Source: Patulibacter minatonensis DSM 18081 (GTDB lineage Bacteria; Actinomycetota; Thermoleophilia; Solirubrobacterales; Solirubrobacteraceae). From it: DNA of 64,000 bases. This document shows, piece by piece, positions 57,986 through 64,000 of this stretch (positions are counted from its first letter, which is position 1; each line of letters starts with the position of its first letter). The DNA lies in NCBI RefSeq assembly GCF_000519325.1, contig NZ_KI912613.1, positions 3,570,918-3,634,917 on the forward strand, written 5' to 3'. Both the position numbers and the translations under genes were made by a program. Below the pieces are notes generated by a model, which saw only the letters and a list, made by a program, of their open reading frames with translations, did not search any database and was not told where the DNA came from.

Positions 57986-58968
57986 CAGGACGCCGCCTTC
58001 TTCTTCGTGGTCGACGGCTTCTTCTTCGTCGTCGACGCCTTCTTCTTGGCGGACGCCCTCTTGGTGGCGGTCGACGTCGACCCACCGGACGACGGCTTCC
58101 CGCTCGAGGACTTCGACCCGCCGGACGACGCCTTCGCCTTCGCCGAGCTCGCCCCCGCCGTCGCCTTCTTCCGCTCCGCGGCGGTCTTCCGCTTCGGCTT
58201 CCCGCCCTTCAGGCTCGCCTCCAGCGCGTCGGCGAGATCCCCTCCGTCCTCGGGCTTGCGCTTCGCCTTCTTCGGCTCCTTGCCGTGGCGCTTGCGCTCG
58301 ATGAGGTCCATCACGGCGTCGCGGTAGGTGTCGTGCTGCTCCTCGGGCTCCCAGTCGCCCTGGAGCATCTCGACGAGCGCGCCGGCCATCTTGACCTCGC
58401 GGGCGCCCGGCTTCTTCCGCAGCGACGGGAGCTCGAGGTCGGACTTGTCGACGAGCTCGTCGTCGAAGCGCATGGTCTGGATCCCGAGGGCGCCGCCGAG
58501 CGGGCGGACGGCGACGAGGTTCTCGCGGGAGCGCAGGACGAAGCGCCCGATGCCGACCTTGTCGCTCTTCTCCAGCGCCGCGAGGAGGACGCGGTAGCCG
58601 TGGACGCCGTCGTCCTGGGCGCCGACGAGGTAAGGCTTGTCGTAGAAGACGGGGTCGATCTCCTCGGCGCGGACGAAGTGCTCGATCGCGATGACCTTCG
58701 GGTGCGTGCCCTCGGCCGCGGCGATCTCCTCCTTCGTCAGGACGATCTGGCCGTCGTCGCCCTCGTCGTAGGCCTTCTCGATGTCGGCGTACTCGATCTC
58801 GTCGCCGGACTCGGCGCCGATCCGCCGGTGCTCGATCGTCGCGCCGTCGCTCGCGCGGACCTCCCGGAACCGGAGGGTGTGCGGGCTGGTGGCCGAGAAC
58901 AGCTTCACCGGGATCGCGACGGACCCGAACGTGATCGTCCCGTTCCAGATGGAGCGCGCAGCGGGCAT
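57985..58968 (-). CDS. ku: Ku protein (copy 2) with Lys-rich tail
   Basis: The protein has 327 residues. MPAARSIWNGTITFGSVAIP starts the core, then GAESGDEIEYADIEKAYDEG, IEHFVRAEEIDPVFYDKPYL and RFVLRSRENLVAVRPL. The core ends near residue 255 and is followed by about 70 residues of Lys/Ser/Ala repeats (KRASAKKKASTTKKKPSTTK), typical of the DNA-binding extensions on some actinobacterial Ku proteins. Copy 1 has a shorter tail, so the two may differ in DNA grip. First gene of the pair. Confidence 0.95.
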   Translation of the reverse strand: MPAARSIWNGTITFGSVAIPVKLFSATSPHTLRFREVRASDGATIEHRRIGAESGDEIEYADIEKAYDEGDDGQIVLTKEEIAAAEGTHPKVIAIEHFVRAEEIDPVFYDKPYLVGAQDDGVHGYRVLLAALEKSDKVGIGRFVLRSRENLVAVRPLGGALGIQTMRFDDELVDKSDLELPSLRKKPGAREVKMAGALVEMLQGDWEPEEQHDTYRDAVMDLIERKRHGKEPKKAKRKPEDGGDLADALEASLKGGKPKRKTAAERKKATAGASSAKAKASSGGSKSSSGKPSSGGSTSTATKRASAKKKASTTKKKPSTTKKKAAS

Positions 58969-59046
58969 GGGGACGACGGGTACCCCGTGGGAGCCGGGCG
59001 ACGCACCGACCGCTGGCGGTCGGGCGTACGGGGTAGGGGCCGGGCG

Positions 59047-59958
59047 ATGGCCGCCCCCGACGCATCCGGATCCCCCGACCCCGAGGATCCCGCGCCGCCC
59101 GACGACCGGTCGGCGGACCGGCCGCGGGTCGAGGTCACGCTCTTCACGGACCCGGCGTGCCCGTTCGCGTTCTCGTGGGAACCCGTCCGCTGGGCGCTGC
59201 GGTGGCAGTACGGCCGGCAGCTGCGCTGGCGGACGACGATGATCGTCCTGACCCGCGAGGAGGGGGAGGCCGAGAAGCTCGCCGGGGGCGCCGACGGCCT
59301 GCAGGAGGCGTACGGGATGCCGATCGCGCGCGGCCCGCACGCCCGTCCCGCGTCGAGCGAGCCCGCGTGCCGCGCGGTCGTCGCGGTACGCCTGAACGCC
59401 CCGGAGCACGAGGAGGCGCTGCTCCGTCGCATCCGTGTCCGGACCATGGCGGGCGGGCTGCTCGACGATCCGACCCTGCTCGCCGCGGCGGCGGTCGACG
59501 TCGGCCTGGACCCCGTCCGCGTCCAGACGTGGGCGGCGACCGCGCCGGTCGCGATCGCGCTCGACGAGGACGCCACGGCCGCGCGGACCCCGTCCCCGAG
59601 GGCACGGGCGCTCGACCACCGCCTCGGCGGTCCCGCCGGCGAGCGGCGCTACAGCGCCCCGAGCCTCGAGCTGCGGCTCCCGTCCGGCCCCGGCGTCGCG
59701 AGCGTCCCGGGCTTCAACTCGCACCCGACGTACGAGATCGCGCTGGCGAACCTCGACCCCGCGCTCCGGCGCCGCGACGCCCCCGACGACGTCCCGACGC
59801 TCCTGGACTGGGCCGGCGTGCCGCTCGCGACGGCCGAGGTCGCCGCCATGATGCGGATCGACCGGGACGACGCCCGCGAGCGGCTCGAACGCGTCGCGAC
59901 CCGCATCGATTCCGGCGCCGACGCGTACTGGGCCCTGCCGGACCGCGCGAGAACCTGA
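59047..59958 (+). CDS. DsbA/FrnE-type thioredoxin-fold protein
   Basis: The protein has 303 residues, soluble, with no signal peptide. VEVTLFTDPACPFAFSWEPV carries a CPF motif at the usual redox site: one Cys is present but the second is missing, as in HCCA isomerase/GST-kappa and FrnE-like cytoplasmic members. SVPGFNSHPTYEIALANLDP is a conserved late block. It may bind glutathione-like or mycothiol-like thiols or act as an isomerase; activity unassigned. It diverges from the ku pair, 78 nt apart. Confidence 0.8.
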   Translation: MAAPDASGSPDPEDPAPPDDRSADRPRVEVTLFTDPACPFAFSWEPVRWALRWQYGRQLRWRTTMIVLTREEGEAEKLAGGADGLQEAYGMPIARGPHARPASSEPACRAVVAVRLNAPEHEEALLRRIRVRTMAGGLLDDPTLLAAAAVDVGLDPVRVQTWAATAPVAIALDEDATAARTPSPRARALDHRLGGPAGERRYSAPSLELRLPSGPGVASVPGFNSHPTYEIALANLDPALRRRDAPDDVPTLLDWAGVPLATAEVAAMMRIDRDDARERLERVATRIDSGADAYWALPDRART

Positions 59959-60081
59959 GCAGCCCTCCCGGCGCAGCGGTCCACGGCCGCGCATCGCCGG
60001 TCCCCCACGGCGGTTCCACGGCCCCTCGCGGACGCCCGAACGCGAGTGGTGGACGCCCTCCCGACGGCCCATGCTTCGCGC

Positions 60082-61041
60082 ATGAGCTACGGCCCCGCCC
60101 ACCGCACCTACGCCCGCGACCACGACGCCTGGCGGACGGTCCAGCCGCTGCTGCCCGCCGCCATGCGGACCCTCGGCGACGAGCCGGAGGAGGAGGCGTG
60201 GACGAGCGGGGCCGCGACGCTGCACCTCGACCGCTACCGGGTGGAGGACGCCCCGGCGACCGTCGTCGTGCTCCACGGCGGCGGCGGGCACGGGCGGCTC
60301 CTGTCGAGTGCCGGGCGACTCGCGCGGGACGCCGGCATCGAGGCCGTGATGCCCGACCTGCCCGGGTACGGCCTCACCGACGCGCCGCCGTCGGACCGCC
60401 GCTACGAGGCCTGGGTGCGGCTCGCGGCGGGACTGGTCGTGGCCGAGCGGGAGCGCAGCGGTCGCCCGCTGGTGGTCGCCGGGATGAGCCTCGGCGGGAT
60501 GCTCGCGTGGCACGTCGCGGCGTCGCTGCCGGTCGGCACGGTCGCGGGCGTCGTGGCGACGAACCTGCTCGACACCGCGGACCCGGCGGTCCGGGCGGCG
60601 GTCGTCCGGCACCCGGCGCTCGCGCGCGTCGCGCCGGCCGCGCTCCGGGCGCTGCCGCGACGGCTCGACGACCTCCGCGTGCCGCTCTCGCTGGTCGGGA
60701 ACGTCGGCGGGATCAGCAACGACCCGGCGGTCACCCGGGCGCTCGTCGCCGACCGTCGCGGGACGGGCTCGCGGGTCGCCCTCGGCTTCCTGCGCACGTG
60801 GCTGGCGTACGAGCCGCCGGTCGCCCCGGAGGACTGGGAGCACGGCCCGGTCCTCCTGGCCCACCCGGGAGCGGACGCCTGGACGCCGACGGCGCTCAGC
60901 CTGCGGTTCTTCGACCGGATCGCCGGCCCGAAGCGGTTCCTCGAGCTCGAGGACGGCGGCCACCTGCCGATGGAGGAGCCCGGCCTCACGACGATGCGGG
61001 ACGCGATCGCGGGGCTCGTGGCGACGCCCGCCGGCGGGTGA
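60082..61041 (+). CDS. Alpha/beta hydrolase (esterase-like)
   Basis: The protein has 319 residues. TVVVLHGGGGHGRLLSSAGR gives the oxyanion HGGG, VVAGMSLGGMLAWHVAASL the nucleophile elbow G-M-S-L-G with Ser, LLAHPGADAWTPTALSLRF the acid region, and ELEDGGHLPMEEPGL the catalytic His. It is a monoglyceride-lipase-like or carboxylesterase-like enzyme with no signal peptide. Its stop (61041) is 3 nt from the ligD stop on the other strand (61045), with no room for a terminator. Confidence 0.9.
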   Translation: MSYGPAHRTYARDHDAWRTVQPLLPAAMRTLGDEPEEEAWTSGAATLHLDRYRVEDAPATVVVLHGGGGHGRLLSSAGRLARDAGIEAVMPDLPGYGLTDAPPSDRRYEAWVRLAAGLVVAERERSGRPLVVAGMSLGGMLAWHVAASLPVGTVAGVVATNLLDTADPAVRAAVVRHPALARVAPAALRALPRRLDDLRVPLSLVGNVGGISNDPAVTRALVADRRGTGSRVALGFLRTWLAYEPPVAPEDWEHGPVLLAHPGADAWTPTALSLRFFDRIAGPKRFLELEDGGHLPMEEPGLTTMRDAIAGLVATPAGG

Positions 61042-61044
61042 GTC

Positions 61045-63738
61045 CTAGCCGTTCAGCTCCGGCAGCCGCTGCTCCAGCGTCAGCAGCGGCGCGAAGAGGT
61101 CGCCCCGCCGCGCCACGCGCTCGAGGGTGCGGTCGGCGGTGAAGACGAGGGTCTCGGGGTCGTCGGAGCGCTCGCACGCCTCGACCTCGTCCCAGTCGAT
61201 CGGCGTCGACACCGTCGGGCGGCGGCGGGCGCGCAGCGAGTAGACGCCGACCGTGGTCTTCGCCTGGTCGTTCTGGCTCCAGTCGATCAGGACCTTCCGG
61301 TGGCGGAGCTCCTTCGCCATCTTCGACACGACGAGGTCGGGGAGGTGCTTCTCCAGGAACCGCGCCAGCCACCGGGCGAACGGCTTCGTCTCGTCGTAGT
61401 CGCCAGCCTCGCCCAGCGGGGCGTAGAGCTGCATGCCCTTGGACCCCGACGTCTTGCAGACCGCCTGCAGCTCGAACCGGCCGAGGACGTCGCGGATCGC
61501 CAGGGCGACGCGGCAGCAGTCGACGATCGACGCGCCCGGACCGGGGTCGAGGTCGAACACGAGGGCGCGGGGGCCGGACACGCCGTACTCCGCGTCGGGC
61601 CGCCCGAGCGACAGCGACGGGTGCAGCTCGATCGCCGCGAGGTTCGCCGCCCACAGGAGCGTCGGCAGGTCCTGCACCATCACGAAGTCGACGGTGCCGT
61701 CCTTCTTCCCGTACGGCACGGTCGTCGTCGCGACCCAGTCCGGGCGGTGCTTGTCGGCGTGCTTCTGGAAGAACGCCTTCTCCTCGACGCCGTTCGGGTA
61801 GCGCTTGAGCGTCATCGGGCGGCCCCGCCAGTGGGGGAGGGCGACCGGCGCGATGGCCGCGTAGTACCGCAGCACGTCGGACTTCGTGAACCCGCCGGGG
61901 TAGAGCGCCTTGTCGAGGTTCGACAGCTTCAGCGTCCGCCCCTCGACCTCGACCTGGACGCTCTTCCCGGAGGACGGGATGAGCTCGTCGGGGTCGACGT
62001 CTGCGACCTCCGGCTCGGCATCGCCCGCCGCGTCCGCGGTCGGGTCGGATGGCGGCTCCGGCTCGTCGACGACCGTGGCCTGCACCGGCGCGCCCGTCTC
62101 GGGCCGACCGCCGAGTGCGGCGGCGAGGACGTCGTCGGGGACGTGGTGGGGATCGTCGGAGGCCGGCGCCTTCCCGTCCTCCGAGGACGTCGTGCCCGTC
62201 GACGCCGCTCCGCCCTTCGGGCCACGGGACGTCCGGGAGGACGCCCCGTCCTCGGACGGCGCTGCGGCCTGCTCATCCTCGCCCGCCGCGGACGGCGCCG
62301 CAGCCGTCTCCCGCACGACGTCCTTCGCGTCCTTGTCGTCCCGGAGGCCCTGGTAGGCGCCCTGGCGGATCGAGCCGTCCGACGTCCACTCGGCGAACCG
62401 GACCGCGACGACGAGCGAGGGGGTGCAGAAGCGGGCCTCCTTCGGCGGTTGCCGGCCGGCGAACGGGGACGTCTTGCGCTCCAGCCGCTCGAGCTTCGCC
62501 GTCAGGTCCTCGAGCGTGTCGCGGTCGAACCCGGTACCGACGCCGCCCGCGTACTGCAGTTCACCCGATTCGTCGAAGACCCCGAGCTGGAGCGACCCGA
62601 GGACGCCCGAGCGGCCGCCCTTCCCGGGCAACCACCCACCGACGACGAACTCCTGCCGCTGCTCGTGCTTCACCTTGACCCACGCCTCCGATCGACGCCC
62701 GGGACGGTAAACGGCGTCGGTGCGCTTGGCGATGACGCCCTCGAGGCCCTGCTCGGCGGTCGCCGCGAGGAGCCCCTCGCCCTGGCCGACGTACGCGGCC
62801 GGCGTCTGCCAGTGGTCGCCGTCGAGTCCGAGCTCCTCGAGCCGCTCCCGACGCTCGGACCACGGCAGGCCGATGAGGGCGTGCCCGTCGAGCCAGAGGA
62901 GGTCGAAGACCATGAGCGTCACCGGCCGCTCCTGCGCGAGCCGCTTCACCTGCGCGCCCCGCGCGTGCATGCGCGACTGGAGCGCCTGGAAGCTCGGCCG
63001 CCCGTCGTCGCCGAACGCCACGACCTCGCCGTCGAGGATCGCCTCGTGCGACGAGAGCTGCCGGTTCAACGCCCGCAGCTCCGGATAGGCGGGGGTGATG
63101 TCGTTGCCGGCGCGCGAGAACAGGTGGAAGCGCCCCGGCTGCGACCGGACCACCGCCCGGACGCCGTCCCACTTGACCTCGAACGCCCAGTCCTCGAGTC
63201 TTCGCGGCAGGCTCCCGGGCTTCGCGAGCATCGGCTCGATCGCGTCGGGCATGGGCTCCGCGTCCGCGTCGACCGGCGGATCCATGCGGTGGATCATCCA
63301 GTCCTTCGGGTCCTTGCCGGCGTGGAAGAGGGCGTGCTTCCCGGTCAGCCGGTCGCCGGAGAAGACGACGATGATCTCGTCCTTCCGCCACTTCTCCACC
63401 TCGAAGGTCCCGCGGTCCCAGATCGTCATCTCGCCCGCGCCGTAGTTGCCCTCGGGGATCGTGGCCTCGAAGTCCAGGTACGTCAGCGGGTGGTCCTCGG
63501 TGTGGACGGCCTTGCGGTTCTGCTCCGGGTCGGTCGGCAGGCCGCCCGGGATCGCGAACGAGGCGAGCGCCCCGTCGTGCTCGAGGCGCAGGTCCCAGTG
63601 CAGGCGCGTGGCGTGGTGCTCGTGGACGACGAAGCGCGGGGCGTCCTTTCCGGCCGACGCCCCGTCCTCGTCCCCGGAGGGCTCGGGGGTGTCGTCGAAG
63701 GACCGCTTGCGCCGGTACTCGTCGAGGGGCTCGGCCAT
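61045..63738 (-). CDS. ligD: LigD: multifunctional NHEJ ligase/polymerase/phosphoesterase
   Basis: The protein has 897 residues. Order PE-LIG-POL. The N-terminal 3'-phosphoesterase has RFVVHEHHATRLHWDLRLEH and FEATIPEGNYGAGEMTIWDR. The ATP-dependent ligase has the adenylated Lys189 in EVKWDGVRAVV, EAILDGEVVAF and EGVIAKRTDAVYRPGRRS. A Glu/Ser/Ala-rich linker (about 480-590) leads to the polymerase/primase, with VFDLDPGPGASI (metal Asp pair near 728) and KTSGSKGMQLYAPL. It fills, trims and seals Ku-bound ends. I chose the ATG at 63738 (MAEPLDEYRRKRSFDDTPEP). This domain order differs from mycobacterial LigD (POL-PE-LIG). Confidence 0.96.
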   Translation of the reverse strand: MAEPLDEYRRKRSFDDTPEPSGDEDGASAGKDAPRFVVHEHHATRLHWDLRLEHDGALASFAIPGGLPTDPEQNRKAVHTEDHPLTYLDFEATIPEGNYGAGEMTIWDRGTFEVEKWRKDEIIVVFSGDRLTGKHALFHAGKDPKDWMIHRMDPPVDADAEPMPDAIEPMLAKPGSLPRRLEDWAFEVKWDGVRAVVRSQPGRFHLFSRAGNDITPAYPELRALNRQLSSHEAILDGEVVAFGDDGRPSFQALQSRMHARGAQVKRLAQERPVTLMVFDLLWLDGHALIGLPWSERRERLEELGLDGDHWQTPAAYVGQGEGLLAATAEQGLEGVIAKRTDAVYRPGRRSEAWVKVKHEQRQEFVVGGWLPGKGGRSGVLGSLQLGVFDESGELQYAGGVGTGFDRDTLEDLTAKLERLERKTSPFAGRQPPKEARFCTPSLVVAVRFAEWTSDGSIRQGAYQGLRDDKDAKDVVRETAAAPSAAGEDEQAAAPSEDGASSRTSRGPKGGAASTGTTSSEDGKAPASDDPHHVPDDVLAAALGGRPETGAPVQATVVDEPEPPSDPTADAAGDAEPEVADVDPDELIPSSGKSVQVEVEGRTLKLSNLDKALYPGGFTKSDVLRYYAAIAPVALPHWRGRPMTLKRYPNGVEEKAFFQKHADKHRPDWVATTTVPYGKKDGTVDFVMVQDLPTLLWAANLAAIELHPSLSLGRPDAEYGVSGPRALVFDLDPGPGASIVDCCRVALAIRDVLGRFELQAVCKTSGSKGMQLYAPLGEAGDYDETKPFARWLARFLEKHLPDLVVSKMAKELRHRKVLIDWSQNDQAKTTVGVYSLRARRRPTVSTPIDWDEVEACERSDDPETLVFTADRTLERVARRGDLFAPLLTLEQRLPELNG

Positions 63739-63809
63739 CGGGGCCCACCGGTACCCCGCGTGGGCCCGTGCCACCCGGACCCGCGGCCGCCCGTGCCACG
63801 ATGCAGGGG

Positions 63810-64000
63810 ATGTCGCTCCGCCCGGACGACGCGGCGGCCCCGCGGGGCGTCCGCGGCGAGCTCCTGCTTCTGGGCGTCGCGGTCGCCCTGTTCTCGCTGA
63901 ACCTGCGGCCGGCGCTCGTGGCCGTCGGGCCCCTGGCGCCGCAGCTGCGCGACGACACCGGCCTGAGCGCGGCGTCGACGAGCCTGCTGACCACGCTGCC
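63810..64000 (+). CDS. MFS transporter, CynX/NimT type, 3' end outside the window
   Basis: The first 63 residues only. After MSLRPDDAAAPRGVRGEL, the first helix LLLGVAVALFSLNLRPALVA and the following VGPLAPQLRDDTGLSAASTS match the start of CynX/NimT (cyanate or 2-nitroimidazole) major-facilitator transporters, where N-L-R-P is characteristic. CACGAT lies 7 nt before the ATG; the gene diverges from ligD, 71 nt apart. Substrate open. Confidence 0.8.
   Translation, partial: MSLRPDDAAAPRGVRGELLLLGVAVALFSLNLRPALVAVGPLAPQLRDDTGLSAASTSLLTTL

Noticed and set aside
1-64000. Transposases, insertion sequences, prophage genes or rRNA
   Set aside because: I found no transposase, integrase, phage structural gene or rRNA-like sequence in the window.

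Overview
The window is about 73% GC by eye, with dense short operons on both strands. It comes from a motile, high-GC actinobacterium, most likely class Thermoleophilia, order Solirubrobacterales (Patulibacter/Conexibacter/Solirubrobacter-like). The pointers are a coenzyme F420 operon, a WhiG/FliA-type sigma factor with a minimal flagellin, the secreted 'ALFVALGGTGYAA ... KNGSLLAKDF' collagen-like protein type that is common in that order, and secreted proteins with Arg/Lys/Thr-rich C-terminal beta domains. The taxonomic call is inference; there is no rRNA here.

Layout. 1-3.6 kb: a truncated membrane protein and a secreted TolB/beta-propeller protein with collagen-like repeats. 3.8-9.7 kb: a flagellar cassette of flagellin, TPR-glycosyltransferase, methyltransferase-glycosyltransferase and CHAP hydrolase, served by three sigma-28-type promoters; the matching sigma factor gene lies at 12.0-12.8 kb. 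9.8-19 kb: small enzymes, a MeaA-type acyl-CoA mutase, a PRISE-like reductase and a metallo-hydrolase. 19.3-22.1 kb: an ECF sigma / membrane protein / DsbA-like operon plus a second DsbA-like protein. 22.5-30 kb: OsmC, ClpS, a one-chain ECF sigma/anti-sigma fusion, crotonyl-CoA carboxylase/reductase and YgfZ. 30-37 kb: an orphan ABC binding protein, a lower-GC secreted-protein island, greA and a 1100-residue secreted nuclease. 37-39.4 kb: cofD-cofC-cofE. 39.5-55.5 kb: SDRs, amidase, inositol phosphatase, two tRNA-Leu, a penicillin-binding protein, lipase, an AraC/NmrA/DUF1772 divergon and a third ECF sigma module. 56.3-64 kb: VOC protein, two Ku proteins, LigD (complete NHEJ set), two small enzymes and the start of a CynX-type transporter.

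Two genome-wide designs stand out. First, six intergenic regions carry tandem dyad-symmetric repeats whose sequences differ between loci but whose period is 61 bp (62 bp at one locus); one pair shows a compensating base change. I know of no named family with this build. Second, many genes have a -10-like hexamer (TANNNT, sometimes CANNNT) only 6-8 nt before the start codon, which predicts leaderless mRNAs; two of the three sigma-28 promoters do the same.

How genes work together: the sigma factor at 12.0 kb probably drives flagellin, its glycosylation enzymes and a hydrolase that may be exported through the flagellum. ccr and meaA supply two key steps of the ethylmalonyl-CoA pathway. cofD/cofC/cofE make F420. 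Ku, Ku and LigD repair double-strand breaks.
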